Both the position numbers and the translations under genes were made by a program. A stretch of 64,000 nucleotides of DNA from Streptomyces sp. MJM8645 (GTDB taxonomy: Bacteria > Actinomycetota > Actinomycetes > Streptomycetales > Streptomycetaceae), in the NCBI RefSeq assembly GCF_001625365.1, contig NZ_LJJF01000001.1, positions 1,426,001-1,490,000 on the forward strand. Direction: 5' to 3'. Shown here one piece after another: positions 1 through 12,148 of this stretch (the first letter of the stretch is position 1; every line of letters starts with the position of its first letter). The notes beneath the pieces are model-generated. The model was not told where the DNA came from, searched no databases, and was given only the letters and a program-made list of their open reading frames with translations.

Positions 1-2
1 AG

Positions 3-824
3 CGGTCGCGGCGCGGCATGGCGCCCACCCCGGCCGGGCGGGCGCTGGCGGACTACGCCGGGGCGATGCTGGCCGGCTGGGAGGACGCGCTGCGGGCCAC
101 CCGGGCGGCCGCCGCCGAGCAGGGCTCGGTGCTGCGGGTGGGGTTCGAGGGCGGCATCATCAACCTGATGACCCGCAGCACCGTCGCCGACTTCGCCCGG
201 CGGATGCCCGGCTGGCAGGTGGAGCTGCGGCAGAACAACTGGTTCGACCCGACCTCGGGCCTGGCCACCGGCGAGATCGACCTGACGCTCTGGCACGGCC
301 CGGCGTGGCTGGTCGAGCACTACAACGTCGCCGTGCTCGGCGAGGAGGCGCGGGTCGTGGCGCTGCCGGCCGGGCACCGGCTGGCGGACCGGGCCGAGCT
401 GTCCGTCGAGGATCTGCTGGACGAGCCGTTCGTGGCGATACCGCACGAGGCCGGGCACTGGCGCGAGTACTGGCTGGCGGGCCGGGAGCGGGGCGGGCGT
501 CCGGTGCGGATCGGCGCGGTGGCGCACAACACCGACGAGTGGCTGGCCGCGGTGGTGTGCGGTCAGGGCGTCGGCTTCGCACCGGAGACGATGAGCCGGC
601 TGGCCGTACGGGATGACGTCGCGTACCGGCCGGTGCGGGGGCTCAGCCCGAGCCGGGTCGGGCTGTACTGGCCGAAGGACCGCGAACTCACGCCGGCGAT
701 GGCCGCGTTCGTGCGCAGCTGCCGGGTCACGGTCCCCTTCGGCCGGCTGGGAAGGTCGGGTGGGACGGAGCCCCTGGTGAAAACGGAGCCCCGGGTGGGC
801 ACGCGGTCGGTGGAACCGACCTGA
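3..824 (+). CDS. LysR-family transcriptional regulator, 5' end outside window
   Basis: The reading frame is open from the first complete codon of the window, so the N-terminal helix-turn-helix lies upstream and the gene is partial. The visible part starts at the end of the DNA-binding region (motif TPAGRALADYA, the usual start of the LysR linker helix) and continues as a LysR effector-binding domain: VLRVGF near the first beta strand, then GEIDLTLWHGP and CGQGVGFAPE in the second subdomain. It would act as a cytoplasmic DNA-binding regulator; its target and effector cannot be told from this fragment. The last 30 or so residues are a low-complexity tail. It runs towards the convergent GNAT gene, ending 4 bp from its stop. 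Confidence 0.85.
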   Translation, partial: RSRRGMAPTPAGRALADYAGAMLAGWEDALRATRAAAAEQGSVLRVGFEGGIINLMTRSTVADFARRMPGWQVELRQNNWFDPTSGLATGEIDLTLWHGPAWLVEHYNVAVLGEEARVVALPAGHRLADRAELSVEDLLDEPFVAIPHEAGHWREYWLAGRERGGRPVRIGAVAHNTDEWLAAVVCGQGVGFAPETMSRLAVRDDVAYRPVRGLSPSRVGLYWPKDRELTPAMAAFVRSCRVTVPFGRLGRSGGTEPLVKTEPRVGTRSVEPT

Positions 825-828
825 CGGT

Positions 829-1338
829 CTACACCGCCACGAAGGCCTCGGGGTAGCGGCAGAGCCCGCGCGGAGCGCCGTCGTACGCGGGCAGCGGCAG
901 CGCCTGGAAGTAGGCGTCCGGCACCTCGAACGGCCCGCTGATCTCGTGCCGTCCGGCCGCGCTGAAGCCGAACCGCCCGTAGTACTCCGGGTCGCCGAGG
1001 ACGACCACGAGCTTCTCCCCCGCCTTCTCGGCCGCCGACAGCGCGGCCCGGACGACGAGTTCGCCGACGCCCTTGCGCTGCCACTCCGGCGCGACGGCGA
1101 CCGGCGCGAGCGCGAGGCCCGCGCCGTCCTCGCCGACCCGCAGCCGGGTCAGCAGCGCGTGCCCGATCACCAGCCCGGCCTCGTCGACCGCGACCAGCGA
1201 CAGCTCGGGCAGCCAGGCCGGATCGCGGCGCAGCGCGTCGACCAGGTCCGCCTCGTCCGGGCCGGGGAACGCGGCCATGTGGACGCGTCTGGTCGCCGGG
1301 ACGTCATCCGGACACTCGACTCTTGTGATCACCTGCAT
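829..1338 (-). CDS. GNAT N-acetyltransferase
   Basis: A 169-residue single-domain GCN5-related acetyltransferase. The acetyl-CoA binding region is visible as APEWQRKGVGELVVRAAL (the Q/RxxGxG/A loop) after the beta strand ALAPVAVA, and the C-terminal YGRFGF matches the end of the fold. Length and order fit YhbS-like N-acetyltransferases. The ATG start is supported by AAGGAGG eight bases upstream. Substrate unknown. It is separated from aspS by a terminator, so it is probably transcribed alone. Confidence 0.88.
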   Translation of the reverse strand: MQVITRVECPDDVPATRRVHMAAFPGPDEADLVDALRRDPAWLPELSLVAVDEAGLVIGHALLTRLRVGEDGAGLALAPVAVAPEWQRKGVGELVVRAALSAAEKAGEKLVVVLGDPEYYGRFGFSAAGRHEISGPFEVPDAYFQALPLPAYDGAPRGLCRYPEAFVAV

Positions 1339-1375
1339 GAGTCAACCCTCCTTGTGTCACACGTCATTGTGGACC

Positions 1376-1409
1376 GGCCCCGGACGGTGGGTGGACCGTC
1401 CGGGGCCGT
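1376..1409 (-). terminator. Terminator downstream of aspS
   Basis: A perfect 14-bp G+C-rich inverted repeat with a 6-base loop lies 21 bases past the aspS stop codon on the minus strand. There is no long U tract, as is common in streptomycete terminators. Confidence 0.75.
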
Positions 1410-1430
1410 TGAAGGTTAGCGGATCCGGTG

Positions 1431-3212
1431 TCAGGCGTCGGACTTCGCGGCGTCCTCGCGCAGCTTCGGCTTGGCGTCCACGCCGGCCTCCCGGCGCTGG
1501 GCCGGGGTGATCGGGGTCGGGGCGCCGGTCAGCGGGTCACCGCCGGTGGACGTCTTCGGGAAGGCGATGACGTCGCGGATGGTGTCGTACCCGCCGAGCA
1601 GGGTGACGATGCGGTCGAGGCCGAAGGCGACGCCACCGTGCGGCGGCGGGCCGTAGTTGAAGGCGTCCAGCAGGAAGCCGAACTGCGAGGCCGCCTCCTC
1701 CTCGGAGAGGCCGATCGCGTCGAACGCCCGCTTCTGCACGTCGCGCTGGTGGATACGGATCGAACCGCCGCCCAGCTCCGAGCCGTTGAGGACCAGGTCG
1801 TAGGCGTTGGACAGCGCCGAGCCCGGGTCGGTGTCGAAGGTGGCGAGCGACTCGGCGGTCGGGGCGGTGAACGGGTGGTGCACCGCGTGCCAGCCCTGGA
1901 ACTCGCCCTTGTCGTCCTCGATCGGCTCGAACATCGGGAAGTCGACGACCCAGAGGAAGGCCCACTGCGACGCGTCGATCAGCTCGCAGCGGCGGCCGAT
2001 CTCCAGGCGGGCGGCGCCCAGCAGCTCCTGCGAGGGGCGCTGCTTGCCGGCCGCGAAGAAGATCGCGTCGCCGTTCTTGGCGCCCGCGGCGGCGGCCAGA
2101 CCGGCCAGGTGCTCCTCGGACAGGTTCTTGGCGACCGGGCCGCGCAGCTCGCCGGTCTCGGCGTCGATGACGACGTAGGCCAGGCCGCGGGCGCCGCGCG
2201 CCTTGGCCCAGTCCTGCCAGGCGTCGAGCGCCTTGCGGGGCTGCGAGGCGCCGCCGGGCATCACCACGGCGCCGACGTACGGGGCCTGGAAGACGCGGAA
2301 CGCGGTGCCCTTGAAGTACTCGGTGAGGTCGGTGAGTTCCTGTCCGAAGCGGACGTCCGGCTTGTCGGAGCCGTAGCGGGCCATGGCGTCCGCGTAGGTC
2401 ATCCGGGGCAACGGGTTGGGGAGCTCGTAGCCGTGCACCTCGCGCCAGATCGAGCCGACGATCTTCTCGCCGAGGGCCAGGATGTCCTCCTGGTCGACGA
2501 ACGAGGCCTCGATGTCGAGCTGGGTGAACTCCGGCTGCCGGTCGGCGCGGAAGTCCTCGTCGCGGAAGCAGCGGGCGATCTGGTAGTAGCGCTCCATGCC
2601 GGCCACCATCAGCAGCTGCTTGAACAGCTGGGGCGACTGCGGCAGCGCGTACCAGTGGCCGGGCTGCAGGCGGACCGGGACGAGGAAGTCGCGGGCACCC
2701 TCGGGGGTGGAGCGGGTGAGGTACGGCGTCTCGATGTCGAGGTAGTCGTTCTCCTCCATCACCCGGCGGATGATGTTGCTCACCTTGGAGCGCAGCCGCA
2801 GGCCCTTGGCCGGGCCCTCGCGGCGCAGGTCCAGGTAGCGGTAGCGCAGCCGGACCTCCTCGTTGACCGTGCCCGGCTCGTACTCGGCGACCGGGAAGGG
2901 CAGCGGGGCGGCCTCGGAGAGGACCTCGATCTCGCTGACGACGACCTCGACCGCGCCGGTCGGGATGTCCGGGTTCTCGTTGCCGTCGGGGCGCACCCGG
3001 ACGTCGCCGACGACCTTGACGCAGTACTCGGCGCGAAGGCCGTGCACCGAGTCGAGGTCGCGGACCACGATCTGCACGGTGCCGGAGGCGTCGCGCAGAT
3101 CGATGAAGGCGACACCGCCGTGGTCGCGGCGGCGGGCGACCCAGCCGGCCAGGGTGACGGTGGTGCCTGCGTGCTCCGGGCGGAGCGTGCCCGCGTCGTG
3201 CGTGCGGATCAC
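1431..3212 (-). CDS. aspS: Aspartate--tRNA(Asp/Asn) ligase
   Basis: Class II aminoacyl-tRNA synthetase of 593 residues, the usual bacterial AspRS length. It begins with the OB-fold anticodon-binding domain ([24 protein letters not shown]), followed by motif 2 ([20 protein letters not shown]) and motif 3 ([10 protein letters not shown]), with the bacterial GAD insertion between them. It charges tRNA(Asp) in the cytoplasm. The GTG start overlaps the hisS stop codon as GTGA (4 bases), so translation is probably coupled to hisS. Many actinobacterial AspRS enzymes are non-discriminating and also make Asp-tRNA(Asn); the sequence alone does not settle this. Confidence 0.97.
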   Translation of the reverse strand: MIRTHDAGTLRPEHAGTTVTLAGWVARRRDHGGVAFIDLRDASGTVQIVVRDLDSVHGLRAEYCVKVVGDVRVRPDGNENPDIPTGAVEVVVSEIEVLSEAAPLPFPVAEYEPGTVNEEVRLRYRYLDLRREGPAKGLRLRSKVSNIIRRVMEENDYLDIETPYLTRSTPEGARDFLVPVRLQPGHWYALPQSPQLFKQLLMVAGMERYYQIARCFRDEDFRADRQPEFTQLDIEASFVDQEDILALGEKIVGSIWREVHGYELPNPLPRMTYADAMARYGSDKPDVRFGQELTDLTEYFKGTAFRVFQAPYVGAVVMPGGASQPRKALDAWQDWAKARGARGLAYVVIDAETGELRGPVAKNLSEEHLAGLAAAAGAKNGDAIFFAAGKQRPSQELLGAARLEIGRRCELIDASQWAFLWVVDFPMFEPIEDDKGEFQGWHAVHHPFTAPTAESLATFDTDPGSALSNAYDLVLNGSELGGGSIRIHQRDVQKRAFDAIGLSEEEAASQFGFLLDAFNYGPPPHGGVAFGLDRIVTLLGGYDTIRDVIAFPKTSTGGDPLTGAPTPITPAQRREAGVDAKPKLREDAAKSDA

Positions 3213-4471
3213 AGCTGCTTCTCCTTCAGGGTGGTGACGAGTGCGTCGAGGGCGACGGGGTTCTGCTCGCCGGTGGTCAGGTCCTTGAGCTGGACGACGC
3301 CGTCGGCGAGGTCCCGGTCCCCGGCCACGAGGGCGAAGCGGGCGCCGGACCGGTCGGCGGACTTCATGGCGTTCTTGATGCTCTTGACGCCGAAGGCGAG
3401 GTCGGTGGCGACGCCGGCCCGGCGCAGCTCGACCACCTTGGCGAACAGGACGTTCTTGGCCTCCTCGCCGAGCGCGACGGCGTACACGGAGGTCGCGGCG
3501 GGCAGGTCGAGGACGATGCCCTCGGCCTCCATCGCCAGGAAGGTGCGGTCCACGCCGAGGGCCCAGCCGACGGACGGCAGCGCCGGGCCGCCGATCATCT
3601 CGGACAGGCCGTCGTAGCGGCCGCCGCCGCCGATCGCGGACTGGGCGCCGAGGCCGTTGTGCACGAACTCGAAGGTGGTGCGGGTGTAGTAGTCCAGGCC
3701 GCGGACCAGCTTCGGGTCGTCGACGAAGGCCACGCCGTTCGCGGTGAGCAGCTCGCGGACCTTCTCGTCGTACGCCTTGCACTCCTCGCACAGGTAGTCG
3801 CGCAGCTTGGGCGCGTCGACCAGCTGGGCCTGCACCGACTCGCGCTTGTCGTCCAGGACGCGCAGCGGGTTGATGTCGGCGCGGCGGCGGGTGTCCTCGT
3901 CCAAGTCCAGGCCGGCGAGGAACTCGACCAGGGCGGCGCGGTAGACCGGGCGGCACTGCTTGTCGCCGAGGCTGTTGAGCAGCAGCGAGTAGTCGCGCAC
4001 GCCCAGCGAGCGGAAGGCGTCGTCGGCGAGGATGATCAGCTCGGCGTCCAGGGCCGGGTCCTCGGCCCCGATCGCCTCGGCGCCGACCTGGGAGAACTGG
4101 CGGTAGCGGCCCTTCTGGGCGCGCTCGTAGCGGTAGTACGAGCCGGAGTACCAGAGCTTGACCGGCAGGTTGCCCTGCTTGTGCAGGTTGGCCTGGAGGG
4201 CGGCGCGCAGCACCGAGGCGGTGCCCTCCGGGCGCAGCGCGAGCTCGTCGCCGCCGCGGGTGGTGAGGTTGTACATCTCCTTGCTGACGATGTCGGTGGA
4301 CTCGCCGACGCCGCGGGAGAAGAGCTTCACGTCCTCGAAGACCGGAGTCTCGACGTAGCCGTAGCCGGCCCGGCGGGCGGGCGCGGCGATGCGCTCGCGG
4401 ATCGCCAGGAAGGTCGCGGAGCTGGGGGGCAGCAGGTCGTAGGTGCCCTTGGGGGCGGTGAAGGTGCTCAA
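3209..4471 (-). CDS. hisS: Histidine--tRNA ligase
   Basis: A 420-residue class II synthetase. Visible are the N-terminal [11 protein letters not shown], motif 2 ([22 protein letters not shown]), the histidine-binding peptide [11 protein letters not shown], and the C-terminal anticodon-binding domain. It charges tRNA(His). Start choice: a TTG with GGAAGAG just upstream gives the family-typical start MSTF. A GTG 15 bases upstream (4486) overlaps the stop of the preceding metallo-hydrolase gene as GTGA and is a real alternative, although its ribosome-binding site is very close. It overlaps aspS by 4 bases, giving an MBL-hisS-aspS operon. Confidence 0.96.
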   Translation of the reverse strand: MSTFTAPKGTYDLLPPSSATFLAIRERIAAPARRAGYGYVETPVFEDVKLFSRGVGESTDIVSKEMYNLTTRGGDELALRPEGTASVLRAALQANLHKQGNLPVKLWYSGSYYRYERAQKGRYRQFSQVGAEAIGAEDPALDAELIILADDAFRSLGVRDYSLLLNSLGDKQCRPVYRAALVEFLAGLDLDEDTRRRADINPLRVLDDKRESVQAQLVDAPKLRDYLCEECKAYDEKVRELLTANGVAFVDDPKLVRGLDYYTRTTFEFVHNGLGAQSAIGGGGRYDGLSEMIGGPALPSVGWALGVDRTFLAMEAEGIVLDLPAATSVYAVALGEEAKNVLFAKVVELRRAGVATDLAFGVKSIKNAMKSADRSGARFALVAGDRDLADGVVQLKDLTTGEQNPVALDALVTTLKEKQL

Positions 4472-4482
4472 CTTCTCTTCCG

Positions 4483-5190
4483 TCACATTCCTCGTCGCGG
4501 GAAAGCCTGGGCGCCGGCCGCCCCTGCTGCCTGTCGGAGGTAGGGGTTGGTGGCGCGCTCGTGGCCGATGGTGGTCTGTCCGCCGTGGCCGGAGAGGACC
4601 ACGGTGGTGTCGTCGAGGGGCAGGCACACCCGGGCCAGCGACCGCATGATCGCCTCGCTGTCCCCGCCCGGGAGGTCGGTACGCCCGATGGAGCCGGCGA
4701 ACAGCAGGTCGCCCGAGAACAGCACCGGGGGGAGGTCCTCGGCACCGGGCGTCCGGAAGGTCACCGACCCCCCGGTATGGCCCGGGGCGTGGTCCACGGT
4801 GAGCTGCAGGCCGGCGAGCTCCAGCACGGCGCCGTCGGTGAGCTCGCGCACGTCGTCGGGCTCGCCGACGGTGAGCTCGCCCATCAGCTGGGTGCCCAGG
4901 GCGCGGCCGAGGGCCTTCTCCGGGTCGGACATCATGTACCGGTCCTCGGGGTGGATCCAGGCCGGGACGCCGCGGGCGCCGCAGACCGGGACCACCGAGG
5001 CCACGTGGTCGATGTGGCCGTGCGTGAGCACCACGGCGACGGGCTTGAGCCCGTGCTCGCGGACCATCTCCTCGACACCGCGCGCCGCCTGGTGGCCGGG
5101 ATCGACGATGACGCACTCCTCGCCAGCCGCCGGGGCGACCAGGTAGCAGTTGGTGCCCCAGGCTCCAGCGGGGAATCCGGCGATGAACAC
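4483..5190 (-). CDS. MBL-fold metallo-hydrolase, glyoxalase II-like
   Basis: 235 residues with the metallo-beta-lactamase fold. The metal ligands are visible as THGHIDH (HxHxDH), then [17 protein letters not shown] and SGHGGQT. This order matches hydroxyacylglutathione hydrolase-like proteins, which hydrolyse thioesters or related substrates with two metal ions. Actinobacteria generally lack glutathione, so the substrate is probably another thioester. It starts the operon with hisS and aspS; the conserved pairing suggests co-transcription rather than a proven functional link. Confidence 0.9.
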   Translation of the reverse strand: MFIAGFPAGAWGTNCYLVAPAAGEECVIVDPGHQAARGVEEMVREHGLKPVAVVLTHGHIDHVASVVPVCGARGVPAWIHPEDRYMMSDPEKALGRALGTQLMGELTVGEPDDVRELTDGAVLELAGLQLTVDHAPGHTGGSVTFRTPGAEDLPPVLFSGDLLFAGSIGRTDLPGGDSEAIMRSLARVCLPLDDTTVVLSGHGGQTTIGHERATNPYLRQAAGAAGAQAFPRRGM

Positions 5191-5464
5191 GCGCGTCCTT
5201 CGTGATGCGGTCGGCAGTGGCGGCTACGGTCGCGGCTGCCGGGTCGGATGCAGCCACCAGTCATGCAGCAAACCAGTGAGGTAAAGGCAGCCTACCGGCG
5301 GTGCGGGTGCGGTTGCGAACCAGATAGGGGTGGCGCGCGCGGTTCGCACTGACAGGTTCACCGCGTTCTTACAGGCCCGGTCCCTACACTTGGCCGCCGA
5401 TGGATGCGATGATCCGCTTCGGTACCCATCCACTTTCCCAGCACATCCGTAGGAGACACGGCCG

Positions 5465-6307
5465 GTGGTCAGCAGCGAACAGCGGCGGCGGCAGCTCGCC
5501 CGAGAGAAGTACGAGCGCCAGATGGAGCGGCGGGTCGCCGCGCGGTCCGCGCGCAGGCGCCGCAACACGATCCTGGGCTCCGCGCTCGCCGTCGTGGTGC
5601 TGGCCGGCGGCGGTGCGCTGGTCGGCACCGGGGCGTTCAGCTCGGACAAGGACAAGTCGGCTTCGGCCGCCTCCTCCGCCAAGGCCGCGCCGAGCCAGAG
5701 CGCCGAGCCGACCACCCCGACCCGCAAGCCGGTCGAGGGCTGCGCCGATCCGGCGCCGGGCGCGCCGAACGGCAAGCAGTGGCAGGCCGAGCCGGCCATG
5801 GCGGTCGACGCGGGTGGCTCGTACACCGCGACGCTGGACACCAACTGCGGCAAGGTGACGCTCGCGCTCGACGCGGCCAAGGCCCCGCACACGGTGAACT
5901 CCTTCGTCTTCCTGGCCGGGGAGAAGTACTTCGACCACACCAAGTGCCACCGCCTCACCACCGACGGCATCTTCGTGCTCCAGTGCGGCGACCCGACCGC
6001 CAGCGCGACCGTCCCGGGCGGCACCGGCGGCCCCGGGTACAAGTTCGCGGACGAGAACCTGACCGGCGCGACCTACCCGGCGGGCACCGTGGCGATGGCC
6101 AACTCCGGCCCGGGCACGAACGGGAGCCAGTTCTTCCTGGTCTACAAGGACACCCAGCTGCCCCCGAACTACACCCCCTTCGGCAAGATCACCGGGGGCC
6201 TGGACGCGGTGCAGAAGATCGCCGCCGCGGGCACCCTGGAGGGCGCCCCGGACGGCCACCCGATGGCCGACGTCACCTTCAACTCGGTGACCACGGCAAA
6301 GAGTTGA
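5465..6307 (+). CDS. Membrane-anchored cyclophilin-type peptidylprolyl isomerase
   Basis: 280 residues: a basic, charged N-terminus (about 1-35), one transmembrane or signal-anchor helix (about 36-58), a Ser/Ala/Thr-rich linker, and a cyclophilin domain (about 105-275) with NSFVFLAGEKYFDHTKCHR, NSGPGTNGSQFFLVYKDT and FGKITGGLDAV. It should catalyse proline cis-trans isomerisation of exported proteins outside the membrane. The GTG start has AGGAG nine bases upstream. The GSQFF active-site segment is intact. It stands alone between the leftward MBL operon and the DUF349 gene. Confidence 0.92.
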   Translation: MVSSEQRRRQLAREKYERQMERRVAARSARRRRNTILGSALAVVVLAGGGALVGTGAFSSDKDKSASAASSAKAAPSQSAEPTTPTRKPVEGCADPAPGAPNGKQWQAEPAMAVDAGGSYTATLDTNCGKVTLALDAAKAPHTVNSFVFLAGEKYFDHTKCHRLTTDGIFVLQCGDPTASATVPGGTGGPGYKFADENLTGATYPAGTVAMANSGPGTNGSQFFLVYKDTQLPPNYTPFGKITGGLDAVQKIAAAGTLEGAPDGHPMADVTFNSVTTAKS

Positions 6308-6313
6308 GATCTC

Positions 6314-6361
6314 CCGGGGCCGCCCACAAGGGGCGCCCGAAGCGCCTCGGCGCGGCCCCGG
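6314..6361 (+). terminator. Probable terminator of the cyclophilin gene
   Basis: A perfect 10-bp stem (CCGGGGCCGC with its complement) encloses a second small GGCGC/GCGCC stem, starting 6 bases after the stop codon. No U tract, so moderate confidence. Confidence 0.5.
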
Positions 6362-6572
6362 CCCGAAATCGCCCGGCCCGGATGCGGACAGCACCGGGGC
6401 CGGTCGCCTATGTTGGCGTTGTATCAGGGTGCCCGTACCCGCCTGGCCGTCACCCTCGGCAGCAAGTCACGGCGGACGGGGACGGCGGACTCATCGGTCC
6501 GCCGCACATCAACTGTGGACGACGGACGCGCGCCGCCCCGGCGCGGGCGCGACGTCATGTGGAGGACGCGCT

Positions 6573-7802
6573 ATGAGCAGCGACCCGTGGGGCCGTGTCG
6601 ACGAGCAGGGCACGGTCTACGTCAGGACGGCCGACGGCGAACGCGTCGTGGGTTCCTGGCAGGCCGGCTCGCCCGAGGAGGCCCTCGCCTACTTCGAGCG
6701 CAAGTACCAGGGCATCGAGGTGGAGATCGGCCTGCTGGAGAAGCGGGTGCGCACCACCGACCTGGCCGCCAAGGACGCCCAGGCCGCGCTGGACCACCTG
6801 CGCGCCCAGGTGACCGAGGGGCACGCGGTCGGCGACCTGGCCGCCCTGGCCAAGCGGCTGGACACGCTCGCCGGCGAGATCGAGAGCCGGCGCGAGGAGC
6901 GCAAGGCCGCTCGCGCCAAGGCCCAGGACGAGACCCGCACCGCCAAGGAGGCGCTGGTCTCCGAGGCCGAGCAGCTCGCCGAGTCCACCCAGTGGCGGGA
7001 GGCCGGGGACCGGCTGCGCGCCCTGGTGGACACCTGGAAGGGCCTGCCCCGGCTGGACCGCAAGAGCGACGACGAGCTGTGGCACCGCTTCTCGCACGCC
7101 CGCTCGGTCTTCTCCAAGCACCGCAAGGCGCACTTCGCGACCCTGGACGCCGAGCGCGAGCAGGCCCGGCAGACCAAGGAGGCGCTGGTCGCCGAGGCCG
7201 AGGCGCTGTCCTCGTCCACCGAGTGGGGCGACACCGCGGCCGCCTACCGCGACCTGATGGCGCGCTGGAAGTCCGCCGGCCGGGCCCAGCGGGACATCGA
7301 GGACGAGCTGTGGGCGCGCTTCCGCGGCGCGCAGGACGTCTTCTTCCAGGCCCGTTCCGCGGTGTTCAGCGAGCGGGACGCCGAGCAGGTGGCCAACCAG
7401 AAGCTCAAGGAGGCGCTGGCCGTCGAGGCCGAGGCGATCCTGCCGATCACCGACCTGAAGGCCGCCAAGGCGGCGCTGCGCGAGGTCAACGAGCGCTGGG
7501 AGGCGATCGGGCACGTGCCGCGCGACGCCCGTCCGAAGCTGGACGGCCGGCTGAACACGGTCGAGCGGGCCATCCGCGAGGCCGAGGACTCCGAGTGGAA
7601 GCGCTCCAACCCGGAGGCCAAGGCGCGCGCCGCCGGCATGGTCGGCCTGTTCGAGGCGAAGGCCGACAAGATCCGGGCCGATCTGGACAAGGCCCGCGCC
7701 GCCGGCAACGCCGGCCGGATCGCCAAGCTGGAGAACGAGCTGGCCGGCGTGCAGACCCTGCTGGAGCAGGCGCACCGGAGCCAGGAGGAGTTCAGCGGCT
7801 GA
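6573..7802 (+). CDS. DUF349 domain protein, coiled coil
   Basis: 409 residues, almost entirely charged alpha helix rich in Glu, Lys, Arg and Ala. DUF349 repeats are seen as W..A..ALV..WK....RKSDDELWHRFSHARSVFSKH and again near residues 215-260 (TEWGDTAAAYRDLMARWK...DELWARFRGAQDVFF). It starts with a short beta-rich N-terminus (MSSDPWGRVDEQGTVYVRT). No catalytic motif is visible and the family has no settled function. The ATG at 6573 has GGAGGA six bases upstream; longer in-frame extensions lack such a site. It converges on relA with a strong shared terminator. Confidence 0.88.
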   Translation: MSSDPWGRVDEQGTVYVRTADGERVVGSWQAGSPEEALAYFERKYQGIEVEIGLLEKRVRTTDLAAKDAQAALDHLRAQVTEGHAVGDLAALAKRLDTLAGEIESRREERKAARAKAQDETRTAKEALVSEAEQLAESTQWREAGDRLRALVDTWKGLPRLDRKSDDELWHRFSHARSVFSKHRKAHFATLDAEREQARQTKEALVAEAEALSSSTEWGDTAAAYRDLMARWKSAGRAQRDIEDELWARFRGAQDVFFQARSAVFSERDAEQVANQKLKEALAVEAEAILPITDLKAAKAALREVNERWEAIGHVPRDARPKLDGRLNTVERAIREAEDSEWKRSNPEAKARAAGMVGLFEAKADKIRADLDKARAAGNAGRIAKLENELAGVQTLLEQAHRSQEEFSG

Positions 7803-7812
7803 TCCGCCGAAC

Positions 7813-7856
7813 GCACGAGAGAGGGCCCCGGGATCTCCCGGGGCCCTCTCTCGTGC
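7813..7856. terminator. Bidirectional terminator between DUF349 gene and relA
   Basis: A perfect 21-bp inverted repeat with a 2-base centre lies between two convergent genes, 10 bases after one stop and 8 bases before the other. It can act in both directions. Confidence 0.9.
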
Positions 7857-7864
7857 TCGGGGCG

Positions 7865-10294
<2,430 letters not shown>

Positions 10295-10421
10295 GGACTC
10301 TCCTCGGGGCACCGGGGCCGACCCCTGCCGCGGCCCGTACGGTCGGACGCAACCGGGAGGGGGTGAATCTTCATGGTACCGAGCCGGGCGCCGCGGCGTT
10401 CATCCACCCGGGCCGGAAACG

Positions 10422-10458
10422 GAAGGGCGGCGGTCGGATGATCCGACCGCCGCCCTTC
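10422..10458 (-). terminator. Terminator of apt
   Basis: A perfect 18-bp inverted repeat around a single central base, 11 bases after the apt stop on the minus strand. Confidence 0.85.
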
Positions 10459-10469
10459 ACTCAGGTCCT

Positions 10470-11021
10470 TCAGACCGTGACCAGCGTCTCCAGCGGAGCG
10501 CCGTTCAGGTGCCCGGCCAGCCGTTCCCGGCCGTCCAGGAAGCCCAGCTCCATCAGCACCACGACGCCCACCAGCTCGGCGCCGGCCTCCTTCACCAGGT
10601 CCAGCGAGGCGCCGATGGTGCCACCGGTGGCCAGCACGTCGTCCACCACCAGCACCCGCTCACCGGGCGCGAAGGCATCGCACTGCACCTCCAGCGTCGC
10701 CGAGCCGTACTCCAGCTCGTACGAGCGCCGGAACACCTCGCCGGGCAGCTTGCCCTGCTTGCGGATCGGCACGAAGCCGAGCCCGGCCGCGAAGGCCGCC
10801 GGAGCCGCCAGCACGAAGCCGCGCGCCTCCAGGCCCACCACCTTGGTCGCCCCGAGCTCCCGCGCCCGGTCCGCCAGCGCCCTGGTGAGGGCGCCGAAGG
10901 CCTCGGCGTCGGCCAGCAGCGGCGCGATGTCCTTGAACAGCACACCCGGCTTCGGGTAGTCCGGGACGTCCCGGATCCGGCTGTTCAACAGCTCGGCCAG
11001 TGCGGTGTCGGCGGTGGTCAC
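10470..11021 (-). CDS. apt: Adenine phosphoribosyltransferase
   Basis: 183 residues, type I phosphoribosyltransferase. The PRPP-binding signature is RVLVVDDVLATGGTIGAS, preceded by the family motifs DVPDYPKPGVLFKDI and VVGLEARGFVLAAP. It converts adenine and PRPP to AMP in purine salvage. GTG start. It lies between secF and relA and is followed by its own strong terminator; the apt-relA adjacency is a conserved actinobacterial arrangement. Confidence 0.96.
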   Translation of the reverse strand: MTTADTALAELLNSRIRDVPDYPKPGVLFKDIAPLLADAEAFGALTRALADRARELGATKVVGLEARGFVLAAPAAFAAGLGFVPIRKQGKLPGEVFRRSYELEYGSATLEVQCDAFAPGERVLVVDDVLATGGTIGASLDLVKEAGAELVGVVVLMELGFLDGRERLAGHLNGAPLETLVTV

Positions 11022-11046
11022 GGCGTGTCCTTACGGTCGGGTCGGT

Positions 11047-12144
11047 TCAGCGCTTGGTGGACGGACGGCCCTTGGCACGCGTGGTGCCGGCCGCCCGGCC
11101 GCGCTGACCGACCATACCCGCAGGCAGGTCCTCGTCCGCGATCTCCTCGCCCGCCGGCACCTCGCCCGCGGCCTTGGCAGCGGCCGCGGCCCGGTGCTGC
11201 AGGACCCGCTTGCGCAGCGCCTTCATCTCCGGCTGCTCCTCCTTGAGCTGCGCCAGCAGCGGGGTGGCGACGCAGATCGACGAGTAGGCACCGGCCGCGA
11301 GGCCGATGAACAGCGCCAGCGAGATGTCGTTCAGCGTGCCGGCGCCCAGGAGGCCGCCACCGATGAACAGCAGCGCGGCGACCGGGAGCAGGGCGACCAC
11401 GGTGGTGTTGAGCGAACGCACCAGGGTCTGGTTGAGGCCCGCGTTGGCCGCCTCGCTGTAGGTGAGCTTGTTCTGCTTGGTGAGGTCCTTGGTGTTCTCC
11501 TTCACGGTGTCGAAGACGACGACCGTGTCGTAGAGCGAGTACCCGAGGATGGTCAGGAAGCCGATCACCGTACCGGGGGTGACCTCGAAGCCCACCAGGG
11601 CGTACACGCCGATGGTGATCAGGAGGTCGTGGATGAGGGCGACCAGGGCCGCCACCGCCATCCGCCACTCGAAGGCGATCGCCAGGTAGACCGTCACCAG
11701 GACCATGAAGATGATCAGGCCGGTGAGCGCCTTCGAGGAGATCTGCTTGCCCCAGCTGGGGCCGATCACCTGGGCCTCGACGGTGTCCAGCGGCACGGCC
11801 AGCTTCTCGGAGAGCTGAGCGCGGATCTCGTCCGAGCTCTTCGACTCCTCGGTGCTGACCTGGATGCGGATCTTGCCGTTGTCGGTCGACTGCACCAGCG
11901 GGTGCGAGGAGACGATCTGGTTGGACGTCTCCTGCGCCTGCGAGACGGTCAGCCCCGGCTTGGCCACGGTGTAGACCGAGCCGCCCTTGAACTCGATGCC
12001 CAGGTGCAGGCCCATCGACAGACCGATCGCCGCGATCAGCACGATCACGCCGGAGATGGAGTACCAGAGCTTACGGCGCCCGACGAAGTCGAAGCTGACC
12101 TCGCCCTGGTAGAGCCGGTGTCCCAGATTGGAGAAGCGTGACAC
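11047..12144 (-). CDS. secF: Protein translocase subunit SecF
   Basis: 365 residues with the SecF order: N-terminal transmembrane helix (LWYSISGVIVLIAAIGLSMGL), the DGVEFKGG-like motif here as LGIEFKGGSVYTV, a periplasmic domain, then five further membrane helices with TVIGFLTILGYSLYDTVVVFD. It forms the RND-like SecDF complex that pulls secreted proteins across the membrane using proton motive force. The C-terminus (about 320-365) is a basic Ala-rich cytoplasmic tail. GTG start, 4 bases downstream of the secD stop. Confidence 0.96.
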   Translation of the reverse strand: MSRFSNLGHRLYQGEVSFDFVGRRKLWYSISGVIVLIAAIGLSMGLHLGIEFKGGSVYTVAKPGLTVSQAQETSNQIVSSHPLVQSTDNGKIRIQVSTEESKSSDEIRAQLSEKLAVPLDTVEAQVIGPSWGKQISSKALTGLIIFMVLVTVYLAIAFEWRMAVAALVALIHDLLITIGVYALVGFEVTPGTVIGFLTILGYSLYDTVVVFDTVKENTKDLTKQNKLTYSEAANAGLNQTLVRSLNTTVVALLPVAALLFIGGGLLGAGTLNDISLALFIGLAAGAYSSICVATPLLAQLKEEQPEMKALRKRVLQHRAAAAAKAAGEVPAGEEIADEDLPAGMVGQRGRAAGTTRAKGRPSTKR

Positions 12145-12148
12145 GGTG

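Noticed and set aside
1428..3617. 729-codon open frame on the + strand across aspS and hisS
   Set aside because: Antisense shadow of two clear synthetase genes; composition is Ala/Gly/Arg/Val/Leu-rich, typical of high-GC opposite-strand frames. The same applies to the long + frame over relA (6410-10366), the minus frame 6555-9566 and the + frame 49226-53275 over cobT.
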